Shown here piece after piece: positions 17,986 to 26,393 of a DNA stretch of 64,000 nt. Position 1 is the first letter of the stretch. Each line of letters begins with the position of its first letter. Position numbers and translations under genes: made by a program. Source of the DNA: Bifidobacterium asteroides (lineage in GTDB: Bacteria; Actinomycetota; Actinomycetes; Actinomycetales; Bifidobacteriaceae); assembly GCF_003202695.1 (NCBI RefSeq), contig NZ_QGLL01000001.1, positions 248,001 through 312,000 of the forward strand, written 5' to 3'. The notes beneath the pieces were generated by a model. The model worked only from the letters and a program-made list of their open reading frames with translations. It was not told where the DNA came from and made no database searches.

Positions 17986-19857
17986 TCATCGGGAACCTTT
18001 GGCCAGAATTTCTTCCAAGGTCGCATCCGTTTGGCGTATGGCGCATTCTCGATCGGTCATGCCCAATGGGGCTAAGGCCTTCCGCACCTCCGTCTCGCTT
18101 CCGTTCGTGACCCGTAAGGTTTTTCCGTCCAGAGTGACTGGCAGGTTCGCCTGCTTCAACAGTGCAAAGGCGTCCCGCCACCTGTTTGTATGGACCATGA
18201 TGGAGGAGTGCCCGCGTAGGACTTCTTCCAAGGTCCCTTCCGCCTGCGTGTGGCCATGTGAGAGAATAAGGCAGCGGTCACACTGTGATGCTTCGCTCAT
18301 ATAATGCGTGGTTACCAATATTCCTACACCGTTGGCGGCTGTACGGTGAAGCTCACGCCACAAACGCATTCGTGATACGGGATCCATTCCCGAAGTGGGT
18401 TCATCAAGAACCAGCAGTTTTGGCTGGTGCTCGGCAGCGATGGCATAGGCTAGGAGCCGTTGGGAGCCAAGCGGCAGATTACCGACTGGTCGCTTTCCTA
18501 AAGAATCAGCATAGAGGGCGGTCCATCCGCGCGCTGCCACCTTATAGATATCAGCCGAAAACTGCATGTTTTCCCTAGCGCTCAATGCTCGGTAGAGTCC
18601 AAGGCCTTGAGGGACATATCCTATAAGTCGACGTGTGGAGAAGCTGGGCTTTCCCCCGAACATGGACACCCATCCCTTGTCCATGGTCTCAAGCCCAAGA
18701 AGAATCCTGATGAGCGTTGTCTTTCCTGCGCCGTTCCCGCCGATAAGCCCAAGTATCTGACCTGGGTTGACCTGCAGCGATACCTTATTGAGCGCCTTGA
18801 ACGATCCGAATTGCTTGGTGATCGACACAGCGTTGACGCAGGGTTTGCTGGTATGGATGATGGATGCTGAAGCCTTGCAGGGCTTGTCTGTAGAATCCGA
18901 TTCCGACGTTGCTGACGCAGAAGCAGTGGCATGCCCCTTTTCTTCGTCGGAGAGAAGAAAAGCGATGGATGCATTCTCCAAGTCAAAATCGGTGCGGCGA
19001 AAATCTTGAGGTGCTCTGCTGTCCTTTGGCGATGTCCAGATATAAACGGTATCGCCCCTTTGCCAGTTATGGTAGGCAACCTTTGAAGGGCGTGCTTGCA
19101 ATGAGGTTCCGAAGGAAGATTGCAGGATCATCGGCTTTCCGATGTCGAGCGAGGCCTGCCATAATTTGCCTGGTGCATCGTTCTGCATAGCTTGCGGATC
19201 GCCCACATACAGGGGTTTTCCTTGGTTCATCAGATACAGAGTCGAGGCACGGGCCGCCTCGTCCAGATATGTTGTAGCGAACAAGACGGTCCTGCCCTCG
19301 ACCGCTTGGGATGATATCAGAGCAAGAATGTCTTCGCGGCTGGCCGGGTCGACGCCTGTAGTCGGCTCGTCGAGCAGGAGGAGGTCGGGTTCGTGCAGTG
19401 CTGCCATGATTACTCCGAGCTTCTGGCGCATTCCTCCTGAGAGCTGCCCTCCCAATCTGTTCCGTGCGTCCATCAATCCTGCACTTTCAATTAAATAGTC
19501 AATGCGTTCTTGAGCGTGCGCAGAGTTCATATGGTAGGCGCCAGCGACAAACCGTAGATTTTCCAGCACGGTCATGTCGCGCCATACTCCTGAATCCGCA
19601 GGTTGGTAGCCGATGCGTTCCTTGCTGGGCAGTCCTGCAATCTTCCCGGAAGCCGCTTTCACTCGGCCAGCCAGCAGCTTCAGCAGAGTGGTCTTGCCCG
19701 CGCCGTCTCCGCCGGTGAATGCGGTCAGGCTGCCTGCAGAGAATGTCCCGGTGAAGGAATCAAGCGCTTTGACTCCATCAAAGGAGACATTAATGTCTTT
19801 CAATTCAAGACTATTATTCTGTCTGCCTATTTCCTTAACGTTCTGATCCTTGCTCAT
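17986..19857 (-). CDS. ABC exporter ATPase, two fused nucleotide-binding domains (YbhF-like)
   Basis: A 623-residue cytoplasmic protein. Domain 1 has Walker A GGDGAGKTT, signature LSGGMRQ and LLLLDEPTTG. Domain 2 has Walker A GGNGAGKTT and LLVLDEPTSG, but its signature position reads PLGSQRL rather than LSGGQ, so one composite site may be degenerate. The fused layout is that of YbhF, which powers ABC-2 drug exporters. It overlaps the permease stop by 4 bp (19854-19857) and is the second gene of that operon. TetR control is likely from the operators at 21199-21250. Export of a toxic hydrophobic compound is inferred. Confidence 0.88.
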   Translation of the reverse strand: MSKDQNVKEIGRQNNSLELKDINVSFDGVKALDSFTGTFSAGSLTAFTGGDGAGKTTLLKLLAGRVKAASGKIAGLPSKERIGYQPADSGVWRDMTVLENLRFVAGAYHMNSAHAQERIDYLIESAGLMDARNRLGGQLSGGMRQKLGVIMAALHEPDLLLLDEPTTGVDPASREDILALISSQAVEGRTVLFATTYLDEAARASTLYLMNQGKPLYVGDPQAMQNDAPGKLWQASLDIGKPMILQSSFGTSLQARPSKVAYHNWQRGDTVYIWTSPKDSRAPQDFRRTDFDLENASIAFLLSDEEKGHATASASATSESDSTDKPCKASASIIHTSKPCVNAVSITKQFGSFKALNKVSLQVNPGQILGLIGGNGAGKTTLIRILLGLETMDKGWVSMFGGKPSFSTRRLIGYVPQGLGLYRALSARENMQFSADIYKVAARGWTALYADSLGKRPVGNLPLGSQRLLAYAIAAEHQPKLLVLDEPTSGMDPVSRMRLWRELHRTAANGVGILVTTHYMSEASQCDRCLILSHGHTQAEGTLEEVLRGHSSIMVHTNRWRDAFALLKQANLPVTLDGKTLRVTNGSETEVRKALAPLGMTDRECAIRQTDATLEEILAKGSR

Positions 19858-21143
19858 CGTGCCCCTCCTCGAGTGAGTAGGCGGCGCAGTTTCAGCGAGG
19901 CGAGGGAGAACAGCACCACTGCTTCAGCGGACAGTATCGTCACGGGCAGCCATAGCGACTCCCATGTCGACCCGCGAAGCATGATTCCCTGGGCCATCTG
20001 ATTGAACCATGTAAGCGGAATTATGTACCCGATCCATCGAACTGATGCCGCCATGGATTCAAGCGGGAAGATGATGCCGCCAAGCAGCATTTGCGGCATG
20101 ACAATCATCATTGCCATCTGTACAGCCTGTCCAGAGTTTTGGGATATGGTCGAAATGAAAATGCCTATGCCCAGCACTACAAACAGGAACAGGACTGTTC
20201 CCAGCAGAAATATCCAGAAATTGCCCCGGAAGGGAATCCCGAATACCCATATGCCCAAGATGGTGATGATAGCCATGTCTGCCAAGGCAAGCAGGAAGTA
20301 GGGGGCTATCTTCCCGATAATGATGCTGAATGGGTTCAGTGGCATAACAGCGAGCTGTTCCAACGTGCCCTGCTCCCGTTCTCTGACCAGTCCGATACTG
20401 GTGATCATGGTGCCGATCAGCGTTATGATCAGGCCGATAAGTCCCGGAATCATGACAAAAGAGGTTTTCAAGTCGGGATTGAAGAAGATCGTCATGGCGG
20501 ATGTGCTGGCATCATTGGAATGGGCACTGTTCATTTCCTTTGACATGTCGCTGTTCTTTTCCAAGGGCAGCTGAGGTCTTGGCGGTGCGGGCTGGCCCTT
20601 TGCCGCTGCCTGCTGGGCGGCGAGCTGATACTCCTGTAGTTGCTGCTCGAACTGTCTCATTTTTCCCTGCTGCGTTTTCAGGGCATTCTTTTTGGCTTCC
20701 TTTGCGTTCTGCTGCATATCTTCGCCAGCGAGCTGCAATACCGTTTTTCTGGCGGACTGCGCGGCGAATAGACCTGAACCGTCGATGTAGGCATGAGCGT
20801 CTGTCCCCAGAATTCCGCTCTGCTTATCTGCGGCATCGCCCTTTACGGTGATGACTGCATCCGCCTTTCTGTCTCGCAAAAGAGTCTCGGCGTCGTTTCT
20901 TCCATGCATATGCTCATCGGTGCTGGTGATGGTCATTCCGTCCTTGCAAGCATCGTATTTCTCCAGCTTTTCAGCGTATTGATTCGCGTTTTTTCCGATG
21001 ACAATGACTGAAACCTTCTCAACTGAAAAATTCGCGGCATAGCCAAAGATGAACAGAAGAAGCACTGGCATGAGGATAAGCATGGCCAGAGTTCTTTTGT
21101 CACGCAAGAGCTCTCTGAACTCTTTGACGATCACGGCGGTCAT
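19854..21143 (-). CDS. ABC-2 type permease of the drug exporter (YbhR/YhhJ-like)
   Basis: About 430 residues. The N-terminal helix (LAMLILMPVLLLFIFGYA) is followed by a large outside domain of about 190 residues with a Gln/Ala-rich, probably coiled-coil segment (about 150-200), then five helices in the C-terminal ABC2 membrane domain containing REREQGTLEQLAVMPL. The start at 21143 (MTAVIVKEFRELL) follows GGAGAG and matches the family N-terminus; an in-frame ATG at 21206 has no ribosome site and overlaps an operator. It is the first gene of the exporter operon. Only one permease gene is present, so a homodimer is expected. Confidence 0.82.
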   Translation of the reverse strand: MTAVIVKEFRELLRDKRTLAMLILMPVLLLFIFGYAANFSVEKVSVIVIGKNANQYAEKLEKYDACKDGMTITSTDEHMHGRNDAETLLRDRKADAVITVKGDAADKQSGILGTDAHAYIDGSGLFAAQSARKTVLQLAGEDMQQNAKEAKKNALKTQQGKMRQFEQQLQEYQLAAQQAAAKGQPAPPRPQLPLEKNSDMSKEMNSAHSNDASTSAMTIFFNPDLKTSFVMIPGLIGLIITLIGTMITSIGLVREREQGTLEQLAVMPLNPFSIIIGKIAPYFLLALADMAIITILGIWVFGIPFRGNFWIFLLGTVLFLFVVLGIGIFISTISQNSGQAVQMAMMIVMPQMLLGGIIFPLESMAASVRWIGYIIPLTWFNQMAQGIMLRGSTWESLWLPVTILSAEAVVLFSLASLKLRRLLTRGGAR

Positions 21144-21198
21144 GTTCTCTCCAATCACTCTGTCTCTCAGATCGGCCTTCGTGGCCGTTGCGCACTTA

Positions 21199-21250
21199 TT
21201 CATCATCGATGAACAAATCGTATATTAGCACATATTCATCATTGATGAAT
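21199..21250. promoter_or_regulatory. Two palindromic TetR-type operators
   Basis: TTCATC-ATC-GATGAA (21199-21213) and ATTCATC-ATT-GATGAAT (21234-21250) are two copies of one palindrome, with centres 36 bp apart, in the intergenic region between the divergent exporter and tetR genes. An AT-rich TATATTA between them could be a -10 element. They probably bind the adjacent TetR protein and repress both directions. Confidence 0.65.
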
Positions 21251-21289
21251 TCTTGAGTTTCAGTTAGTATCTCCTATAGGAAATAAAGG

Positions 21290-22033
21290 ATGGAGAACAT
21301 GTCAGCCGCGGGAAAGCCAAGCACGCGAAAGTCGCTTGAAAAGAAGAAAGCAAGTCCTGATAAAACGGCGGTCAGGGCTGCTGAACGTGTAAACGAAGGG
21401 GATTGCTCTCGTAGACAGCGACGCGGGCGCCCTGGTAGAGCGAAGACTTCCGCTACGCGGGAAAACATACTTGAAGCGGCCTGCCGGGCGTTCTCCACCA
21501 GCTCATTCGATAAAGTCACTATGCGGGGGATAGCCCGGGATGCCGGTTGTGACCAAAACCTTCTCTACTACTATTTTGGCAACAAAGATGATCTGTTCTC
21601 TCGATCCGTTGAACGGATAATTTCGAGCAACCAGCTTACGGTCGATTTTGGTCTCGACAAACAGACTCATAAAGCGCCCTCGCGCATTTCGGGAGCGGAA
21701 TTCATGAATCACTTATTCCGATTTCTGGAACATTCCCCGTCAGGAGAAACATATATACGCATAGTGCGCAACGCGGCAGGCAATGATCACGTCCTTCGCC
21801 TTTTGGTGAGCACCATATCGCAGCAACTCGCTAAGGCGCATCCTGGACCTGCTGATATCGATCATAAAGATGAACGCATGATGCTCATTGCATCGCAGAT
21901 ATTCGGCATCGTCGTTCTGCGGTATGTATTTCGGCTGGAACCACTGTCCTCCATGCCGACTCGGGAAGTGGAACAGGCCGTCGCGCCGGTGATCGACCAT
22001 TACCTATATGGTGAAATCGATTTTTCAGGATGA
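21290..22033 (+). CDS. TetR family transcriptional regulator
   Basis: A 247-residue repressor with an unusually long basic N-terminal extension (about 50 residues). The HTH follows: ATRENILEAACRAFSTSSFD, then VTMRGIARDAG and NLLYYYFGNKDDLF, the classic TetR recognition helix. The rest is the all-helical ligand domain. Either ATG 21290 or ATG 21299 could start it; both have purine-rich sites (AGGA or AAGGATGGAG). It is divergent from the ABC exporter, which it probably represses through the palindromes at 21199-21250. Confidence 0.87.
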   Translation: MENMSAAGKPSTRKSLEKKKASPDKTAVRAAERVNEGDCSRRQRRGRPGRAKTSATRENILEAACRAFSTSSFDKVTMRGIARDAGCDQNLLYYYFGNKDDLFSRSVERIISSNQLTVDFGLDKQTHKAPSRISGAEFMNHLFRFLEHSPSGETYIRIVRNAAGNDHVLRLLVSTISQQLAKAHPGPADIDHKDERMMLIASQIFGIVVLRYVFRLEPLSSMPTREVEQAVAPVIDHYLYGEIDFSG

Positions 22034-22602
22034 GATCATGAATGGTTATGCCAAATTATGAGATTGACATTATTCTCGTGGTCTGAACTGCGCTTGTTGG
22101 AATGACTTACTCTATGAGCTGCCTTATCTCAGTCTGTCCCTGCAGTTATTCATCGCCTGAGTAAATAATCCGATACCACAAATGCAGAAATCCCATATGA
22201 CTGGGTATCGCAGACCGGTTATTGGATGAACTTTCTTGAATTTAGAGATTGGGATAGTTGACTCATCATGAAATCGAACAAGAGGGGTCCTTGCCGGAAT
22301 TCTCAATTTTGTCTTGCCCTGCTCGCAGCGTCTGGTCGCCTCCGGACATCACTGTCTTTCGAGGCACTGAGGCGATGAGGACCCTTATGGCGACAAGACC
22401 GTCTAGCTCACTATATTAAACGAACCGCTAAGATCAAACAAAGCGGAAGAACAGGATCGACAGCGCAAAGGATGGCAATGCCGACGTATGAGCTTCTAAC
22501 CGCAAGGTGCCGTTGTTGGCTTGGCTCCAACGTTTTAAGAATGTCGCCTAAGTATCTGGTCGCTTAATTAGCTGCTCTGACGACGTGTTGAAGGAGGGCT
22601 TT
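22034..22602. other. Gene-free stretch
   Basis: About 570 nt between tetR and a short plus-strand open frame. No RNA gene, repeat or credible coding sequence was recognised. AT content is higher than in neighbouring genes, which is common at old insertion or deletion sites. Confidence 0.4.
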
Positions 22603-22704
22603 ATGGGTTTCTGGTTAGCGGGGCAACCTGTGGGCATGGCCAATGCCTTGGAAGAAAAGACCGGGAGAAATTTGTCCAATTTCCTGAGCAGTGCCAAGCG
22701 GTAG
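22603..22704 (+). CDS. Possible 33-residue small protein
   Basis: AAGGAGG sits 5 nt before an ATG that opens 33 codons (MGFWLAGQPVGMANALEEKT at the start, ending SSAKR). The Shine-Dalgarno is among the strongest in the window. No family is recognised. It ends just before the convergent end of the HNH gene. It may be a real small protein or the remnant of a longer gene. Confidence 0.3.
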   Translation: MGFWLAGQPVGMANALEEKTGRNLSNFLSSAKR

Positions 22705-22724
22705 GGAAGCGATAACCTCCGTGG

Positions 22725-23573
22725 TTATGCAGCATCGGTAAGGAAGATGTGTTTGTGATGATACTCGATAAATTCATGTGAGGGTCGACGGATCGATGGC
22801 AACGTGATTTTCTGGTCTTCGAAGGCATAGAGCCATTGATCGTTGATCGGTGAGCGCCTTACCTTGTCGTGGTTGACCATGATGCAGTAGTCGTCGTCAA
22901 TGGAGATCAGACCTTGATCAAACGCTCGGTCGTGGAAGGCATTGAGCAGCAGACCGTTCGATGCAGCGGTTTTCTCGGTCGGAGTTGATGCTTTCCATGG
23001 TTTGATATGGCTGGCAATCAGCATCGAAGGTATCTGCATGCCGGTGATGCAGCATGTACACTGGTAGTTCAAGAGCAGCGAATTACGGAAGTAAGACTGG
23101 TTGATCCGCTGAATCGTGGTCGTTTCGCGCTCGCCGCCTTCGGGATTGTGCTTGTCAAGTATCAGTTTTGTTGCAGTTTCGAGCGGGGAATATCGGTCAG
23201 AGGCCAACGGTGCTGGGTGGAAGTGGTGTTTGTTCGCTTGCAGGAGCGCGTGTTGGAGCAAATCGAGGCATTCTGCCATGAAGGCATCGGGATTTTCCGC
23301 GTACCAACGCCAGACTTGGGAATCCAGCTTGCTGCCATGCTTCATGCCTGCCTTGCCTTGTGCGCTCCGATTGGCATCATGAGCTGCGATGTTCCAGATT
23401 TTCAAGGCAACTGAGGCGGGTGTGCGGTTCAGGAATGATGCCAGACGCTGCACGTCTAGTCCATTGTCATCACACTCTCTAGGTTCAAGCACGATGTACA
23501 AGGCAAACGCCATCATCGTTTCTTCGCGCGACCAGTTGCGACGGCGTGATGCGACATTGACGTTCATAGCCAT
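22725..23573 (-). CDS. HNH endonuclease domain protein, restriction-like
   Basis: A 282-residue protein. The N-terminal part (WSREETMMAFALYI, about 14-80) is a helical SANT-like region often fused to HNH nucleases. The C-terminal domain has the paired cysteines CTCC, the motif ASHIKPW, NGLLLNAFHDRAFDQGLISID and a final His-rich tail, the pattern of HNH_2 restriction-type nucleases (COG3440). No methyltransferase is adjacent, so classical restriction-modification is not supported; a stand-alone modification-dependent nuclease or mobile-element remnant is possible. The ribosome site is weak (GGGGA). Confidence 0.75.
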   Translation of the reverse strand: MAMNVNVASRRRNWSREETMMAFALYIVLEPRECDDNGLDVQRLASFLNRTPASVALKIWNIAAHDANRSAQGKAGMKHGSKLDSQVWRWYAENPDAFMAECLDLLQHALLQANKHHFHPAPLASDRYSPLETATKLILDKHNPEGGERETTTIQRINQSYFRNSLLLNYQCTCCITGMQIPSMLIASHIKPWKASTPTEKTAASNGLLLNAFHDRAFDQGLISIDDDYCIMVNHDKVRRSPINDQWLYAFEDQKITLPSIRRPSHEFIEYHHKHIFLTDAA

Positions 23574-23637
23574 GTTCCCCAGGATAATCGATCATGAAGC
23601 TTATGGGATGTGTATCTGCGATAATTTTGAAGTCTGC

Positions 23638-24090
23638 ATGGGTAAATGTGAATTAGGAGCGAGGGAAGTGCTAATTGACTGTTTGCAGGCGTTCCAGTTG
23701 CTGTTTATTCTGGCTATATTGCTTTGTTCTTGTGCGCACTGTGGGGGAGAGGTACGGATGACAAGGGAGTTGGAGCTTTCGCCACGGCACGGCAGCGATC
23801 TGGTCTGTGCTGAGTATTCGCTGGAGCTTGCTAATGACAAGCGTATAGATGCTGGAATTAGCGCTGCTAAAGCAACCGAAGATTTTGGTGATGGAATTTT
23901 TGCGGAATCAGTTGAAGAAGATGCGACAAGCGACCACGTACAGGATGATGCACTATTTGAGTACATGTATCTGCGGCTTGTGGAGTGGATGCTGGTTTAT
24001 ATGATTCAATTTCTTCGAGGGAACCCAGAAATGGTGGGAGAAGTCCAAGCGCCGTGGGACAGCGCAGAGGCGACTGGGAGTTCGTTGTAA
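23638..24090 (+). CDS. Doubtful hypothetical protein
   Basis: A 150-codon open frame divergent from the HNH gene. It has a hydrophobic segment near the start (QLLFILAILLCSCAHC) and an acidic middle part. Codon choice is less GC-rich in third position than in neighbours, and there is no clear ribosome site. The opposite strand also has a 121-codon frame here, Ser-rich and unconvincing. No family is recognised; the 678-nt region 23574-24251 may hold no gene. Confidence 0.25.
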   Translation: MGKCELGAREVLIDCLQAFQLLFILAILLCSCAHCGGEVRMTRELELSPRHGSDLVCAEYSLELANDKRIDAGISAAKATEDFGDGIFAESVEEDATSDHVQDDALFEYMYLRLVEWMLVYMIQFLRGNPEMVGEVQAPWDSAEATGSSL

Positions 24091-24216
24091 GGGAGGTCCG
24101 ACACCTTGCACGTGATTCTAAAAGTAAAGTTAGCTGCTGTCGGTGAACAGTTTTGTTGGTAGAGACAATCCAGCAGCCAGCACCCGTCTCTTCCTCAGCT
24201 ATATGATTGGTGTAAT

Positions 24217-24230
24217 TTGAAACGTTATCA
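24217..24230. promoter_or_regulatory. LacI-type operator upstream of the lacI gene
   Basis: TTGAAACGTTATCA matches the two sites before the transporter operon (25312, 25343). Its core AACGTT is palindromic, as in LacI-family operators. It lies 22 nt before the regulator start, suggesting autoregulation. Confidence 0.6.
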
Positions 24231-24251
24231 TCCAACAAGGAAGGGGCATGG

Positions 24252-25277
24252 ATGCGGAGGAGAGCAACGTTGGTGGACGTCGCCAAGAGGGCAGGCGTCT
24301 CGATCGGCTCGGTGTCGAACTACCTTCATAATCGACCGCACATGAGCGAGAAGATGAGAAAGCGCATAAAGGACGCCGTTGACGATCTTGGGTTTGTGGC
24401 GAACGAATCTGCTCGTACGCTGCGGTCCGGTCGGACCGGTTTGATTACTCTCTCCATTCCTGACCTGCGACAGGTGTATTTCGCCGAATTGGCCGAGGAA
24501 GTCATCCGTGCTGCGAGAGAACGTGGATACGGTGTCATCGTAGAATCGAGTGGAAATAGTCGGGAAAGGGAGCTCGCCTGTCTAAGCGATGTGCACAGAA
24601 ACATGACGGATGGACTCATCATGAGTCCGGTCAAGATGTCCCAGGACGACCTCTCACTCATGGAGGGCGACTATCCATTAGTCATTCTGGGCGAACGCGT
24701 CTTCGGTGGCCCTGCGCCCCACGTGACGGTGGAAAACGAAGCGGCGTCCAAGGCGGCTACTGAGCATCTTTTACGTGCCGGATGCAAGCACATCGCAGTG
24801 GTAGGGGGATCGCTGGACTCGAGCATATCCTCGTCTCGCTCCTTGCGCACCCGCGGCTATCTTCGAGCACTCAAGGAGCACGGAGTTACCGTGGATGAGT
24901 CCCTGATCAGAGAGACAGGAGAATGGACGAGTGAATCGGGTGCTCGTGCTGTCAGGCAGATGCTTGCGGAGGGTATACGTCCCGATGCCATTTTCGCGCT
25001 GAACGACCTACAGGCCTTTGGAGTGAGCAGTCAGCTGAGGGAGCTGAGAATCGCTGTCCCCGAGCAGATCCGAGTCGTCGGCTTCGACAATATTGACGAG
25101 GCACGTTACACGATTCCTTCTCTGACGACGGTCGATCCGATGAGGACAGTGGTAGCGCAGAAGGCGATTGATTTGCTTATCGGCCAGATTGAGACAGGCA
25201 GGCGTGCATCACCAGCCGAATACCTTACCGGATACGATATCGTCTATAGACATTCATCGCCTAAAGCATTGAGTTGA
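24252..25277 (+). CDS. LacI family transcriptional regulator of the GH43/ABC operon
   Basis: A 341-residue repressor. The N-terminal HTH (TLVDVAKRAGVSIGSVSNYL) and hinge helix (NESARTLRSGRTG) precede a periplasmic-binding-like sugar domain ending in GFDNIDEARYTIPSLTTV. The start at 24252 has GGAAGGGG upstream; an ATG 4 nt earlier is out of frame. It is transcribed in the same direction as the permease, permease, GH43 and binding-protein genes. Operators with the core TTGAAACGTTA lie before itself and before the operon, so it likely controls both in response to the sugar released by the GH43 enzyme. Confidence 0.9.
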   Translation: MRRRATLVDVAKRAGVSIGSVSNYLHNRPHMSEKMRKRIKDAVDDLGFVANESARTLRSGRTGLITLSIPDLRQVYFAELAEEVIRAARERGYGVIVESSGNSRERELACLSDVHRNMTDGLIMSPVKMSQDDLSLMEGDYPLVILGERVFGGPAPHVTVENEAASKAATEHLLRAGCKHIAVVGGSLDSSISSSRSLRTRGYLRALKEHGVTVDESLIRETGEWTSESGARAVRQMLAEGIRPDAIFALNDLQAFGVSSQLRELRIAVPEQIRVVGFDNIDEARYTIPSLTTVDPMRTVVAQKAIDLLIGQIETGRRASPAEYLTGYDIVYRHSSPKALS

Positions 25278-25311
25278 ATCGTCCCTAAGAGCTGGGAGCT
25301 TGATTCTCGAA

Positions 25312-25356
25312 TTGAAACGTTATAAACTACTAATAGATGGCATTGAAACGTTACAA
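25312..25356. promoter_or_regulatory. Paired LacI operators and promoter of the sugar operon
   Basis: TTGAAACGTTATAA (25312-25325) and TTGAAACGTTACAA (25343-25356) are 31 bp apart, three helical turns. A TTGATT/TATAAA pair with a 15-nt spacer overlaps the first site and could be the promoter, so repressor binding would block polymerase. Confidence 0.6.
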
Positions 25357-25412
25357 TATTGTTGGCAGTGAAGCCTGGACGCTAGCGAAGTTCGAGATCA
25401 AGGAGGATATAG

Positions 25413-26393
25413 ATGACGACCGCGGTGAAGATTTCAGATGGGAGAGGACAGGGGTTGCCCCGGGACCCCAGTCAAGACAACGACAAGCATTTACAGGCCC
25501 ACGGGCATCATCAGAGACGAGGACGCTGGACAAGGTTCCAGCCGGTCCTTTACGTGCTTCCCGTCGTTATCCTGTCTGGATTATTCATTTACTACTGCAT
25601 TGCATTCACCGTGTGGGCATCGTTTACGAATTGGGATGGCCTGAGCGACCAGATGGGCTTCGTGGGAATGAAGAACTATACGAAGCTGCTCGACCCCAGC
25701 TCGGTATTCTGGGTCGCGCTTCGTAACACCCTGATCTTCCTCGTCGTGACCGTGGTCATACAGGCGGGCTTAGGCCTCCTTCTTGCCGTCATTCTTAAGG
25801 AGAGAATGAGGGGATCCAATTTCTTCAAGGCCATCTTCTTTCTCCCCATCTCGATGGCACCGGTCATCATCGCTGCCATCTTCAGAATAATCATGGACCC
25901 CAACGTCGGCTCCATCAATGAGGCCCTCCGTGCCCTCCACCTTGGGTTTCTCGCCCAGACCTGGCTCGGAGACCCTCATATCGCGCTCTTCTCCATCTGT
26001 GCGATCAACATCTTCGAGTGGATGGGCTACTCCATGGTCATTTACTATGCTGGACTGCTCTCGATTCCCGATGAAGTCTATGAGGCGGCGAAGCTGGATG
26101 GGGCGGGCTTCTGGACGACGCTGTTCAAAGTAACGGTCCCCATGCTTTCAGGCACGACCAACACGCTGATCGTATTGGGCATCGTGGGCTCCCTTAAAAC
26201 CTTCGACATCGTGATGCTCACCACGGGAGGAGGGCCGGGCAGATCGACCGAGTTCTTGGCGACCTATCTATACAAGCTCGGTATCCAGCAGTTCAATGGC
26301 GGACTGTCCGCGGCAGTGGGGGTTCTAGTTCTCGTGGTCGCTGTGGTCCTGTCTCTGGGGCAGATGGCAGTGGCGAAAAGGAGCGGAAACTGA
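25413..26393 (+). CDS. Sugar ABC permease, MalF-type
   Basis: A 326-residue inner-membrane protein with six core helices after a hydrophilic N-terminal tail of about 40 residues. It has the binding-protein-dependent permease EAA loop EVYEAAKLDGAGFWTTLFKVTVPML, which docks the ATPase. AAGGAGG precedes the ATG. It overlaps the next permease gene by 1 bp (TGATG). It works with the second permease and the lipoprotein at 29383. No ATPase gene is in the operon, so a shared MsiK-like ATPase from elsewhere is expected. Confidence 0.9.
   Translation: MTTAVKISDGRGQGLPRDPSQDNDKHLQAHGHHQRRGRWTRFQPVLYVLPVVILSGLFIYYCIAFTVWASFTNWDGLSDQMGFVGMKNYTKLLDPSSVFWVALRNTLIFLVVTVVIQAGLGLLLAVILKERMRGSNFFKAIFFLPISMAPVIIAAIFRIIMDPNVGSINEALRALHLGFLAQTWLGDPHIALFSICAINIFEWMGYSMVIYYAGLLSIPDEVYEAAKLDGAGFWTTLFKVTVPMLSGTTNTLIVLGIVGSLKTFDIVMLTTGGGPGRSTEFLATYLYKLGIQQFNGGLSAAVGVLVLVVAVVLSLGQMAVAKRSGN

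Noticed and set aside
23389-23637. Upstream part of the plus-strand frame that overlaps the HNH gene start
   Set aside because: Antisense to the HNH N-terminus; if any gene exists it would start near 23638.
23601-23966. 121-codon Ser-rich minus-strand frame
   Set aside because: Composition is biased, there is no ribosome site and no family resemblance; it looks like chance open frame in gene-poor sequence.
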